From the NCBI GenBank assembly GCA_030549335.1, contig JAUKPH010000018.1, positions 6,510,001 to 6,574,000 on the forward strand: 64,000 bases of DNA, written 5' to 3'. Shown here one piece after another: positions 9,910-22,040 of the stretch. This DNA comes from Pontederia crassipes. Taxonomy: Eukaryota > Streptophyta > Magnoliopsida > Commelinales > Pontederiaceae. A program made the position numbers and the translations under genes. How positions within the stretch are numbered: the stretch's first letter is position 1; each line of letters opens with the position of its first letter. The notes below the pieces were generated by a model that saw nothing but the letters and a program-made list of their open reading frames with translations, made no database searches and was not told the DNA's origin.

Positions 9910-12240
9910 ATCAAAGATAACGCTCTTGGGGATTAGAGTCTTAGAGTTAGGTTCAAAGCTATAAGTTATAGATACTTATTACAACCTTTGGGCGTCCTAA
10001 GAGGTGATAGATCTTTAGAACTTTAACTCTATTTCAAACCGAAGTTGAACCATTACAATCAAAGATAACGCTCTTGGGGATTAGAGTCTTTGAGTTAGGT
10101 GCAAAGCTATAAGTTATAGATACTTATTACAACCTTTGGGTGTCCTAAGAGGTGATAGATCTTTAGAACTTTAACTCTATTTCAAACCGAAGTTGAACCG
10201 TTACAATCAAAGATAACGCTCTTGGGGATTAGAGTCTTAGAGTTAGGTTCAAAGCTATAAGTTATAGATACTTATGACAACCTTTGGGTGTCCTAAGAGG
10301 TGATAGATCTTTAGAACTTTAATTCTATTTCAAACCGAAGTTGAACCGTTACAATCAAAGATAACGCTCTTGGGGATTAGAGTCTTAGAGTTAGGTTCAA
10401 AGCTATAAGTTATAGATACTTATGACAACCTTTGGGTGTCCTAAGAGGTGATAGATCTTTAGAACTTTAACTCTATTTCAAACCGAAGTTGAACCGTTAC
10501 AATCAAAGATAACGCTCTTAGGGATTAGAGTCTTAGAGTTAGGTTCAAAGCTATAAGTTATAGATACTTATGACAACCTTTGGGAGTCCAAAGAGGTGAT
10601 AGATCTTTAGAACTTTAACTCTATTTCAAACCGAAGTTGAACCGTTACAATCAAAGATAACGCTCTTGGGGATTAGAGTCTTAGAGTTAGGTTCAAAGCT
10701 ATAAGTTATAGAAACTTATTACAACCTTTGGGTGTCCTAAGAGGTGATAGATCTTTAGAACATTAACTCTATTTCAAACCGAAGTTGAACCGTTACAATC
10801 GAAGATAACGCTCTTGGGGATTAGAGTCTTAGAGTTAGGTTCAAAGCTATAAGTTATAGATACTTATGACAACCTTTGGGTGTCCTAAGAGGTGATAGAT
10901 CTTTAGAACTTTAACTCTATTTCAAACCGAAGTTGAACCGTTACAATCAAAGATAACGCTCTTGGGGATTAGAGTCTTTGACTTAGGTTCAAAGCTATAA
11001 GTTATAGATACTTATCACAACCTCTGGGTGAACTAAGAGGTGATAGATCTTTAGAACTTTAACTCCATTTCAAACCGAAGTTGAACCGTTACAATCAAAG
11101 ATAACGCTCTTGGGGATTAGAGTCTTAGAGTTAGGTTCAAAGCTATAAGTTATAGATACTTATTACAACCTTTGGGCGTCCTAAGAGGTGATAGATCTTT
11201 AGAACTTTAACTCTATTTCAAACCGAAGTTGAACCGTTACAATCAAAGATAACGCTCTTGGGGATTAGAGTCTTAGAGTTAGGTTCAAAGCTATAAGTTA
11301 TAGATACTTATTACAACCTTTGGGTGTCTTAAGAGGTGATAGATCTTTAGAACTTTAACTCTATTTCAAACCGAAGTTGAACCGTTACAATCAAAGATAA
11401 CGCTCTTGGGGATTAGAGTCTTTGAGTTAGGTTCAAAGCTATAAGTTATAGATACTTATTACAACCTTTGGGTGAACTAAGAGGTGATAGATCTTTAGAA
11501 CTTTAACTCTATTTCAAACCGAAGTTGAACCGTTACAATCAAAGATAACGCTCTTGGGGATTAGAGTCTTAGAGTTAGGTTCAAAGCTATAAGTTATAGA
11601 AACTTATTACAACCTTTGGGTGTCCTAAGAGGTGATAGATCTTTAGAACTTTAACTCTATTTCAAACCGAAGTTGAACCGTTACAATCAAAGATAACGCT
11701 CTTAGGGATTAGAGTCTTAGAGTTAGGTTCAAAGCTATAAGTTATAGATACTTATTACAACCTTTGGGTGTCTTAAGAGGTGATAGATCTTTAGAACTTT
11801 AACTCTATTTCAAACCGAAGTTGAACCGTTACAATCAAAGATAACGCTCTAAGGGATTAGAGTCTTAGAGTTAGGTTCAAAGCTATAAGTTATAGATACT
11901 TATAACAACCTTTGGGTGTCCTAAGAGGTGATAGATCTTTAGAACTTTAACTCTATTTCAAACCGAAGTTGAACCGTTACAATCAAAGATAACGCTCTTA
12001 GGGATTAGAGTCTTAGAGTTAGGTTCAAAGCTATAAGTTATAGATACTTATGACAACCTTTGGGTGTCCTAAGAGGTGATAGATCTTTAGAACTTTAACT
12101 CTTTTTCAAACCGAAGTGAACCGTTACAATCAAAGATAACGCTCTTAGGGATTAGAGTCTTAGAGTTAGGTTCAAAGCTATAAGTTATAGATACTTATGA
12201 CAACCTTTGGGTGTCCAAAGAGGTGATAGATCTTTAGAAC
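9910..12240 (+). repeat. roughly 16-monomer block, source-like copy of a 2,959-bp offset duplication
   Basis: The block starts with a GGGCGTCC monomer and runs through GGTGCAAAG, two GACAA monomers, GAGTCCAAAG, GAAAC/AACATT, AATCGAAG, GACTTAGG/ATCACAACC, GGGCGTCC, TTAAGAGG, GTGAACTAAG, CTAAGGG and AAGTGAACC classes. The same order recurs from 12869 at an offset of 2,959 bp (AATCGAAG 10797 and 13756; CTAAGGG 11851 and 14810; AAGTGAACC 12114 and 15073). The match ends inside the hybrid monomer at 12129-12276. Confidence 0.85.
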
Positions 12241-12276
12241 TTTAACTCTATTTCAAACCGAAGTTGAACCGTTACA
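12129..12276 (+). repeat. hybrid monomer marking a two-monomer (296-bp) deletion exchange
   Basis: The left half carries G19A, T71G and T89A (GTGTCCAAAG), features that elsewhere are always followed by CTCTTTTTC. Here the right half instead has CTCTATTTCAAACC and leads straight into a GGGCGTCC monomer. Relative to 9.4-10.0 kb the alignment offset changes from 2,663 to 2,367 bp across this monomer, exactly two monomers. The switch lies between monomer positions 89 and 122 (about 12217-12250). Confidence 0.75.
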
Positions 12277-13460
12277 ATCAAAGATAACGCTCTTGGGGAT
12301 TAGAGTCTTAGAGTTAGGTTCAAAGCTATAAGTTATAGATACTTATTACAACCTTTGGGCGTCCTAAGAGGTGATAGATCTTTAGAACTTTAACTCTATT
12401 TCAAACCGAAGTTGAACCGTTACAATCAAAGATAACGCTCTTGGGGATTAGAGTCTTTGAGTTAGGTGCAAAGCTATAAGTTATAGATACTTATTACAAC
12501 CTTTGGGTGTCCTAAGAGGTGATAGATCTTTAGAACTTTAACTCTATTTCAAACCGAAGTTGAACCGTTACAATCAAAGATAACGCTCTTGGGGATTAGA
12601 GTCTTAGAGTTAGGTTCAAAGCTATAAGTTATAGATACTTATGACAACCTTTGGGTGTCCTAAGAGGTGATAGATCTTTAGAACTTTAATTCTATTTCAA
12701 ACCGAAGTTGAACCGTTACAATCAAAGATAACGCTCTTGGGGATTAGAGTCTTAGAGTTAGGTTCAAAGCTATAAGTTATAGATACTTATGACAACCTTT
12801 GGGTGTCCTAAGAGGTGATAGATCTTTAGAACTTTAACTCTATTTCAAACCGAAGTTGAACCGTTACAATCAAAGATAACGCTCTTAGGGATTAGAGTCT
12901 TAGAGTTAGGTTCAAAGCTATAAGTTATAGATACTTATGACAACCTTTGGGCGTCCTAAGAGGTGATAGATCTTTAGAACTTTAACTCTATTTCAAACCG
13001 AAGTTGAACCGTTACAATCAAAGATAACGCTCTTGGGGATTAGAGTCTTTGAGTTAGGTGCAAAGCTATAAGTTATAGATACTTATTACAACCTTTGGGT
13101 GTCCTAAGAGGTGATAGATCTTTAGAACTTTAACTCTATTTCAAACCGAAGTTGAACCGTTACAATCAAAGATAACGCTCTTGGGGATTAGAGTCTTAGA
13201 GTTAGGTTCAAAGCTATAAGTTATAGATACTTATGACAACCTTTGGGTGTCCTAAGAGGTGATAGATCTTTAGAACTTTAATTCTATTTCAAACCGAAGT
13301 TGAACCGTTACAATCAAAGATAACGCTCTTGGGGATTAGAGTCTTAGAGTTAGGTTCAAAGCTATAAGTTATAGATACTTATGACAACCTTTGGGTGTCC
13401 TAAGAGGTGATAGATCTTTAGAACTTTAACTCTATTTCAAACCGAAGTTGAACCGTTACA
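12277..13460 (+). repeat. 4-monomer tandem duplication, two units of 592 bp
   Basis: Units 12277-12868 and 12869-13460 hold a GGGCGTCC monomer, a TTTGAG/GGTGCAAAG monomer, a GACAA/TTAATTC monomer and a GACAA monomer. The spacing is exactly 592 bp (GGTGCAAAG markers at 12461 and 13053). A single-copy equivalent lies at 9910-10501. The first monomer of the second unit is a hybrid, described separately. Confidence 0.9.
12869..13016 (+). repeat. hybrid monomer at the 592-bp duplication junction
   Basis: This monomer has G19A and T71G (TTATGACAAC), which identify the GAGTCCAAAG class, but at position 84 it carries C (GGGCGTCC), the mark of another class that otherwise has TTATTACAAC. Positions 71 and 84 are 13 bp apart, so the exchange is placed at about 12939-12952. 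It is the expected footprint of an in-register unequal crossover that produced the four-monomer duplication. Confidence 0.8.
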
Positions 13461-15199
13461 ATCAAAGATAACGCTCTTAGGGATTAGAGTCTTAGAGTTA
13501 GGTTCAAAGCTATAAGTTATAGATACTTATGACAACCTTTGGGAGTCCAAAGAGGTGATAGATCTTTAGAACTTTAACTCTATTTCAAACCGAAGTTGAA
13601 CCGTTACAATCAAAGATAACGCTCTTGGGGATTAGAGTCTTAGAGTTAGGTTCAAAGCTATAAGTTATAGAAACTTATTACAACCTTTGGGTGTCCTAAG
13701 AGGTGATAGATCTTTAGAACATTAACTCTATTTCAAACCGAAGTTGAACCGTTACAATCGAAGATAACGCTCTTGGGGATTAGAGTTTTAGAGTTAGGTT
13801 CAAAGCTATAAGTTATAGATACTTATGACAACCTTTGGGTGTCCTAAGAGGTGATAGATCTTTAGAACTTTAACTCTATTTCAAACCGAAGTTGAACCGT
13901 TACAATCAAAGATAACGCTCTTGGGGATTAGAGTCTTTGACTTAGGTTCAAAGCTATAAGTTATAGATACTTATCACAACCTTTGGGTGAACTAAGAGGT
14001 GATAGATCTTTAGAACTTTAACTCCATTTCAAACCGAAGTTGAACCGTTACAATCAAAGATAACGCTCTTGGGGATTAGAGTCTTAGAGTTAGGTTCAAA
14101 GCTATAAGTTATAGATACTTATTACAACCTTTGGGCGTCCTAAGAGGTGATAGATCTTTAGAACTTTAACTCTATTTCAAACCGAAGTTGAACCGTTACA
14201 ATCAAAGATAACGCTCTTGGGGATTAGAGTCTTAGAGTTAGGTTCAAAGCTATAAGTTATAGATACTTATTACAACCTTTGGGTGTCTTAAGAGGTGATA
14301 GATCTTTAGAACTTTAACTCTATTTCAAACCGAAGTTGAACCGTTACAATCAAAGATAACGCTCTTGGGGATTAGAGTCTTTGAGTTAGGTTCAAAGCTA
14401 TAAGTTATAGATACTTATTACAACCTTTGGGTGAACTAAGAGGTGATAGATCTTTAGAACTTTAACTCTATTTCAAACCGAAGTTGAACCGTTACAATCA
14501 AAGATAACGCTCTTGGGGATTAGAGTCTTAGAGTTAGGTTCAAAGGTATAAGTTATAGAAACTTATTACAACCTTTGGGTGTCCTAAGAGGTGATAGATC
14601 TTTAGAACTTTAACTCTATTTCAAACCGAAGTTGAACCGTTACAATCAAAGATAACGCTCTTAGGGATTAGAGTCTTAGAGTTAGGTTCAAAGCTATAAG
14701 TTATAGATACTTATTACAACCTTTGGGTGTCTTAAGAGGTGATAGATCTTTAGAACTTTAACTCTATTTCAAACCGAAGTTGAACCGTTACAATCAAAGA
14801 TAACGCTCTAAGGGATTAGAGTCTTAGAGTTAGGTTCAAAGCTATAAGTTATAGATACTTATTACAACCTTTGGGTGTCCTAAGAGGTGATAGATCTTTA
14901 GAACTTTAACTCTATTTCAAACCGAAGTTGAACCGTTACAATCAAAGATAACGCTCTTAGGGATTAGAGTCTTAGAGTTAGGTTCAAAGCTATAAGTTAT
15001 AGATACTTATGACAACCTTTGGGTGTCCTAAGAGGTGATAGATCTTTAGAACTTTAACTCTTTTTCAAACCGAAGTGAACCGTTACAATCAAAGATAACG
15101 CTCTTAGGGATTAGAGTCTTAGAGTTAGGTTCAAAGCTATAAGTTATAGATACTTATGACAACCTTTGGGTGTCCAAAGAGGTGATAGATCTTTAGAAC
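12869..15199 (+). repeat. second copy of the 2,959-bp offset block
   Basis: Monomer order and rare variants match 9910-12240 at an offset of 2,959 bp. Differences include GAGTTTTAG near 13784 and GGTATAAG near 14544. The block runs into the first 10-mer unit at 14645. Confidence 0.85.
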
Positions 15200-16123
15200 T
15201 TTAACTCTTTTTCAAATCGAAGTTGAACCGTTACAATCAAATATAACGCTCTTGGGGATTAGAGTCTTTGAGTTAGGTTCAAAGCTATAAGTTATAGATA
15301 CTTATTACAACCTTTGGGTGTCCTAAGAGGTGATAGATCTTTAGAACTTTAACTCTATTTCAAACCGAAGTTGAACCGTTACAATCAAAGATAACGCTCT
15401 TGGGGATTAGAGTCTTAGAGTTAGGTTCAAAGCTATAAGTTATACATACTTATTACAACCTTTGGGTGTCCTAAGAGGTGATAGATCTTTAGAACATTAA
15501 CTCTATTTCAAACCGAAGTTGAACCGTTACAATCAAAGATAACGCTCTTGGGGATTAGAGTCTTAGAGTTAGGTTCAAAGCTATAAGTTATAGATACTTA
15601 TTACAACCTTTGGGCGTCCTAAGAGGTGATAGATCTTTAGAACTTTAACTCTATTTCAAACCGAAGTTGAACCATTACAATCAAAGATAACGCTCTTGGG
15701 GATTAGAGTCTTAGAGTTAGGTTCAAAGCTATAAGTTATAGATACTTATTACAACCTTTGGGTGTCTTAAGAGGTGATAGATCTTTAGAACTTTAACTCT
15801 ATTTCAAACCGAAGTTGAACCGTTACAATCAAAGATAACGCTCTTAGGGATTAGAGTCTTAGAGTTAGGTTCAAAGCTATAAGTTATATATACTTATTAC
15901 AACCTTTGGGTGTCCTAAGAGGTGATAGATCTTTAGAACTTTAACTCTATTTCAAACCGAAGTTGAACCGTTACAATCAAAGATAACGCTCTTAGGGATT
16001 AGAGTCTTAGATTTAGGTTCAAAGCTATAAGTTATAGATACTTATGACAACCTTTGGGAGTCCAAAGAGGTGATAGATCTTTAGAACTTTAACTCTTTTT
16101 CAAACCGAAGTTGAACCGTTACA
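14645..16123 (+). repeat. 10-mer unit, copy 1
   Basis: Copy 1 of the 1,479-bp unit. It has TTTGGGTGTCC in monomer 5 and CGCTCTTGGGG in monomer 6, the same states as copy 3. Upstream it joins the 2,959-bp duplicated block. Confidence 0.9.
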
Positions 16124-17602
16124 ATCAAAGATAACGCTCTTAGGGATTAGAGTCTTAGAGTTAGGTTCAAAGCTATAAGTTATAGATACTTATTACAACC
16201 TTTGGGTGTCTTAAGAGGTGATAGATCTTTAGAACTTTAACTCTATTTCAAACCGAAGTTGAACCGTTACAATCAAAGATAACGCTCTAAGGGATTAGAG
16301 TCTTAGAGTTAGGTTCAAAGCTATAAGTTATAGATACTTATTACAACCTTTGGGTGTCCTAAGAGGTGATAGATCTTTAGAACTTTAACTCTATTTCAAA
16401 CCGAAGTTGAACCGTTACAATCAAAGATAACGCTCTTAGGGATTAGAGTCTTAGAGTTAGGTTCAAAGCTATAAGTTATAGATACTTATGACAACCTTTG
16501 GGTGTCCTAAGAGGTGATAGATCTTTAGAACTTTAACTCTTTTTCAAACCGAAGTGAACCGTTACAATCAAAGATAACGCTCTTAGGGATTAGAGTCTTA
16601 GAGTTAGGTTCAAAGCTATAAGTTATAGATACTTATGACAACCTTTGGGTGTCCAAAGAGGTGATAGATCTTTAGAACTTTAACTCTTTTTCAAATCGAA
16701 GTTGAACCGTTACAATCAAATATAACGCTCTTGGGGATTAGAGTCTTTGAGTTAGGTTCAAAGCTATAAGTTATAGATACTTATTACAACCTTTGAGTGT
16801 CCTAAGAGGTGATAGATCTTTAGAACTTTAACTCTATTTCAAACCGAAGTTGAACCGTTACAATCAAAGATAACGCTCATGGGGATTAGAGTCTTAGAGT
16901 TAGGTTCAAAGCTATAAGTTATACATACTTATTACAACCTTTGGGTGTCCTAAGAGGTGATAGATCTTTAGAACATTAACTCTATTTCAAACCGAAGTTG
17001 AACCGTTACAATCAAAGATAACGCTCTTGGGGATTAGAGTCTTAGAGTTAGGTTCAAAGCTATAAGTTATAGATACTTATTACAACCTTTGGGCGTCCTA
17101 AGAGGTGATAGATCTTTAGAACTTTAACTCTATTTCAAACCGAAGTTGAACCATTACAATCAAAGATAACGCTCTTGGGGATTAGAGTCTTAGAGTTAGG
17201 TTCAAAGCTATAAGTTATAGATACTTATTACAACCTTTGGGTGTCTTAAGAGGTGATAGATCTTTAGAACTTTAACTCTATTTCAAACCGAAGTTGAACC
17301 GTTACAATCAAAGATAACGCTCTAAGGGATTAGAGTCTTAGAGTTAGGTTCAAAGCTATAAGTTATATATACTTATTACAACCTTTGGGTGTCCTAAGAG
17401 GTGATAGATCTTTAGAACTTTAACTCTATTTCAAACCGAAGTTGAACCGTTACAATCAAAGATAACGCTCTTAGGGATTAGAGCCTTAGATTTAGGTTCA
17501 AAGCTATAAGTTATAGATACTTATGACAACCTTTGGGAGTCCAAAGAGGTGATAGATCTTTAGAACTTTAACTCTTTTTCAAACCGAAGTTGAACCGTTA
17601 CA
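16124..17602 (+). repeat. 10-mer unit, copy 2
   Basis: Copy 2 carries TTTGAGTGTCC at 16792 and CGCTCATGGGG near 16874, both shared only with copy 4 among the four units. Private changes are CTAAGGG in monomer 9 (17323) and GAGCCTTAGATTT near 17481. Confidence 0.9.
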
Positions 17603-19081
17603 ATCAAAGATAACGCTCTTAGGGATTAGAGTCTTAGAGTTAGGTTCAAAGCTATAAGTTATAGATACTTATTACAACCTTTGGGTGTCTTAAGAGGTGA
17701 TAGATCTTTAGAACTTTAACTCTATTTCAAACCGAAGTTGAACCGTTACAATCAAAGATAACGCTCTAAGGGATTAGAGTCTTAGAGTTAGGTTCAAAGC
17801 TATAAGTTATAGATACTTATTACATCCTTTGGGTGTCCTAAGAGGTGATAGATCTTTAGAACTTTAACTCTATTTCAAACCGAAGTTGAACCGTTACAAT
17901 CAAAGATAACGCTCTTAGGGATTAGAGTCTTAGAGTTAGGTTCAAAGCTATAAGTTATAGATACTTATGACAACCTTTGGGTGTCCTAAGAGGTGATAGA
18001 TCTTTAGAACTTTAACTCTTTTTCAAACCGAAGTGAACCGTTACAATAAAAGATAACGCTCTTAGGGATTAGAGTCTTAGAGTTAGGTTCAAAGCTATAA
18101 GTTATAGATACTTATGACAACCTTTGGGTGTCCAAAGAGGTGATAGATCTTTAGAACTTTAACTCTTTTTCAAATCGAAGTTGAACCGTTACAATCAAAT
18201 ATAACGCTCTTGGGGATTAGAGTCTTTGAGTTAGGTTCAAAGCTATAAGTTATAGATACTTATTACAACCTTTGGGTGTCCTAAGAGGTGATAGATCTTT
18301 AGAACTTTAACTCTATTTCAAACCGAAGTTGAACCGTTACAATCAAAGATAACGCTCTTGGGGATTAGAGTCTTAGAGTTAGGTTCAAAGCTATAAGTTA
18401 TACGTACTTATTACAACCTTTGGGTGTCCTAAGAGGTGATAGATCTTTAGAACATTAACTCTTTTTCAAACCGAAGTTGAACCGTTACAATCAAAGATAA
18501 CGCTCTTGGGGATTAGAGTCTTAGAGTTAGGTTCAAAGCTATAAGTTATAGATACTTATTACAACCTTTGGGCGTCCTAAGAGGTGATAGATCTTTAGAA
18601 CTTTAACTCTATTTCAAACCGAAGTTGAACCATTACAATCAAAGATAACGCTCTTGGGGATTAGAGTCTTAGAGTTAGGTTCAAAGCTATAAGTTATAGA
18701 TACTTATTACAACCTTTGGGTGTCTTAAGAGGTGATAGATCTTTAGAACTTTAACTCTATTTCAAACCGAAGTTGAACCGTTACAATCAAAGATAACGCT
18801 CTTAGGGATTAGAGTCTTAGAGTTAGGTTCAAAGCTATAAGTTATATATACTTATTACAACCTTTGGGTGTCCTAAGAGGTGATAGATCTTTAGAACTTT
18901 AACTCTATTTCAAACCGAAGTTGAACCGTTACAATCAAAGATAACGCTCTTAGGGATTAGAGTCTTAGATTTAGGTTCAAAGCTATAAGTTATAGATACT
19001 TATGACAACCTTTGGGAGTCCAAAGAGGTGATAGATCTTTAGAACTTTAACTCTTTTTCAAACCGAAGTTGAACCGTTACA
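17603..19081 (+). repeat. 10-mer unit, copy 3
   Basis: Copy 3 resembles copy 1 at the two informative sites. Private changes include TTACATCC near 17820, AATAAAAG near 18046, TTATACGTAC near 18401 and CTCTTTTTC in monomer 6 near 18461. Confidence 0.9.
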
Positions 19082-20560
19082 ATCAAAGATAACGCTCTTA
19101 GGGATTAGAGTCTTAGAGTTAGGTTCAAAGCTATAAGTTATAGATACTTATTACAACCTTTGGGTGTCTTAAGAGGTGATAGATCTTTAGAACTTTAACT
19201 CTATTTCAAACCGAAGTTGAACCGTTACAATCAAAGATAACGCTCTAAGGGATTAGAGTCTTAGAGTTAGGTTCAAAGCTATAAGTTATAGATACTTATT
19301 ACAACCTTTGGGTGTCCTAAGAGGTGATAGATCTTTAGAACTTTAACTCTATTTCAAACCGAAGTTGAACCGTTACAATCAAAGATAACGCTCTTAGGGA
19401 TTAGAGTCTTAGAGTTAGGTTCAAAGCTATAAGTTATAGATACTTATGACAACCTTTGGGTGTCCTAAGAGGTGATAGATCTTTAGAACTTTAACTCTTT
19501 TTCAAACCGAAGTGAACCGTTACAATCAAAGATAACGCTCTTAGGGATTAGAGTCTTAGAGTTAGGTTCAAAGCTATAAGTTATAGATACTTATGACAAC
19601 CTTTGGGTGTCCAAAGAGGTGATAGATCTTTAGAACTTTAACTCTTTTTCAAATCGAAGTTGAACCGTTACAATCAAATATAACGCTCTTGGGGATTAGA
19701 GTCTTTGAGTTAGGTTCAAAGCTATAAGTTATAGATACTTATTACAACCTTTGAGTGTCCTAAGAGGTGATAGATCTTTAGAACTTTAACTCTATTTCAA
19801 ACCGAAGTTGAACCGTTACAATCAAAGATAACGCTCATGGGGATTAGAGTCTTAGAGTTAGGTTCAAAGCTATAAGTTATACATACTTATTACAACCTTT
19901 GGGTGTCCTAAGAGGTGATAGATCTTTAGAACATTAACTCTATTTCAAACCGAAGTTGAACCGTTACAATCAAAGATAACGCTCTTGGGGATTAGAGTCT
20001 TAGAGTTAGGTTCAAAGCTATAAGTTATAGATACTTATTACAACCTTTGGGCGTCCTAAGAGGTGATAGATCTTTAGAACTTTAACTCTATTTCAAACCG
20101 AAGTTGAACCATTACAATCAAAGATAACGCTCTTGGGGATTAGAGTCTTAGAGTTAGGTTCAAAGCTATAAGTTATAGATACTTATTACAACCTTTGGGT
20201 GTCTTAAGAGGTGATAGATCTTTAGAACTTTAACTCTATTTCAAACCGAAGTTGAACCGTTACAATCAAAGATAACGCTCTTAGGGATTAGAGTCTTAGA
20301 GTTAGGTTCAAAGCTATAAGTTATATATACTTATTACAACCTTTGGGTGTCCTAAGAGGTGATAGATCTTTAGAACTTTAACTCTATTTCAAACCGAAGT
20401 TGAACCGTTACAATCAAAGATAACGCTCTTAGGGATTAGAGTCTTAGATTTAGGTTCAAAGCTATAAGTTATAGATACTTATGACAACCTTTGGGAGTCC
20501 AAAGAGGTGATAGATCTTTAGAACTTTAACTCTTTTTCAAACCGAAGTTGAACCGTTACA
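19082..20560 (+). repeat. 10-mer unit, copy 4
   Basis: Copy 4 shares TTTGAGTGTCC (19750) and CGCTCATGGGG (near 19832) with copy 2, exactly 2,958 bp away. The next monomer, at 20561, is an AATAT class member that does not continue the unit, so the tandem 10-mer ends here. Confidence 0.9.
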
Positions 20561-21300
20561 ATCAAATATAACGCTCTTAGGGATTAGAGTCTTAGAGTTA
20601 GGTTCAAAGCTATAAGTTATAGATACTTATTACAACCTTTGGGTGTCCTAAGAGGTGATAGATCTTTAGAACTTTAACTCTATTTCAAACCGAAGTTGAA
20701 CCGTTACAATCAAAGATAATGCTCTTAGGGATTAGAGTCTTAGAGTTAGGTTCAAAGCTATAAGTTATAGATACTTATGACAACCTTTGGGTGTCCAAAG
20801 AGGTGATAGATCTTTAGAACTTTAACTCTTTTTCAAACCGAAGTTGAACCGTTACAATCAAATATAACGCTCTTAGGGATTAGAGTCTTAGAGTTAGGTT
20901 CAAAGCTATAAGTTATAGATACTTATTACAACCTTTGGGTGTCCTAAGAGGTGATAGATCTTTAGAACTTTAACTCTATTTCAAACCAAAGTTGAACCGT
21001 TACAATCAAAGATAACGCTCTTGGGGATTAGAGTCTTAGAGTTAGGTTCAAAGCTATAAGTTATAGATACTTACGACAACCTTTGGGTGTCCTAAGAGGT
21101 GATAGATCTTTAGAACTTTAATTCTATTTCAAACCGAAGTTGAACCGTTACAATCAAAGATAACGCTCTTGGGGATTAGAGTCTTAGAGTTAGGTTCAAA
21201 GCTATAAGTTATAGATACTTATTACAACCTTTGGGTGTCCTAAGAGGTGATAGATCTTTAGAACTTTAACTCTATTTCAAACCGAAGTTGAACCGTTACA
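20561..21300 (+). repeat. five transition monomers
   Basis: Five monomers link the 10-mer block to the 5-mer doublet: AATAT/G19A, ATAATGCTC with GTCCAAAG, AATAT/CCAAAG, TTACGACAA/TTAATTC, and a plain monomer. The same short series is reused later, for example near 33.0-33.7, 38.8-39.5 and 47.0-47.7 kb. Nothing other than satellite is present. Confidence 0.8.
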
Positions 21301-22040
21301 ATCAAAGATAACGCTCTTAGGGATTAGAGTCTTAGAGTTAGGTTCAAAGCTATAAGTTATAGATACTTATTACAACCTTTGGGTGTCCTAAGAGGTGATA
21401 GATCTTTAGAACTTTAACTCTATTTCAAACCGAAGTTGAACCGTTACAATCAAAGATAACGCTCTTGGGGATTAGAGTCTTTGAGTTAGGTTCAAAGCTA
21501 TAAGTTATAGATACTTATCACAACCTTTGGGTGAACTAAGAGGTGATAGATCTTTAGAACTTTAACTCCATTTCAAACCGAAGTTGAACCGTTACAATCA
21601 AAGATAACGCTCTTGGGGATTAGAGTCTTAGAGTTAGGTTCAAAGCTATAAGTTATAGATACTTATTACAACCTTTGGGCGTCCTAAGAGGTGATAGATC
21701 TTTAGAACTTTAACTCTATTTCAAACCGAAGTTGAACCGTTACAATCAAAGATAACGCTCTTGGGGATTAGAGTCTTAAAGTTAGGTTCAAAGCTATAAG
21801 TTATAGATACTTATTACAACCTTTGGGTGTCTTAAGAGGTGATAGATCTTTAGAACTTTAACTCTATTTCAAACCGAAGTTGAACCGTTACAATCAAAGA
21901 TAACGCTCTTGGGGATTAGAGTCTTTGAGTTAGGTTCAAAGCTATAAGTTATAGATACTTATTACAACCTTTGGGTGAACTAAGAGGTGATAGACCTTTA
22001 GAACTTTAACTCTATTTCAAACCGAAGTTGAACCGTTACA
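21301..22040 (+). repeat. 5-monomer unit, copy 1 (740 bp)
   Basis: This unit holds a G19A monomer, a TTTGAG/ATCACAACC/CTCCATTT monomer, a GGGCGTCC monomer, a GTCTTAAAG/GTCTTAAG monomer and a TTTGAG/GTGAACTAAG monomer. GTCTTAAAG (G35A) at 21774 is found only here and in the adjacent copy. It differs from copy 2 by GATAGACC near 21991. Confidence 0.9.

Larger units (their letters stand above)
14645..20560 (+). repeat. four-copy 10-monomer higher-order repeat (1,479 bp each)
   Basis: Units at 14645-16123, 16124-17602, 17603-19081 and 19082-20560 share one order of ten monomer classes: G19A/GTCTTAAG; CTAAGGG; G19A/GACAA with AAGTGAACC; GACAA/GTCCAAAG/TTTTTCAAATCG; AATAT/TTTGAG; TTATACAT/AACATT; GGGCGTCC/GAACCATT; GTCTTAAG; TTATATAT; TTAGATTT/GAGTCCAAAG. 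The period is exactly 1,479 bp (10 x 148 less the one base missing in AAGTGAACC, at 15073, 16552, 18031 and 19510). Few substitutions separate the copies, so amplification is recent relative to monomer divergence. Confidence 0.95.
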
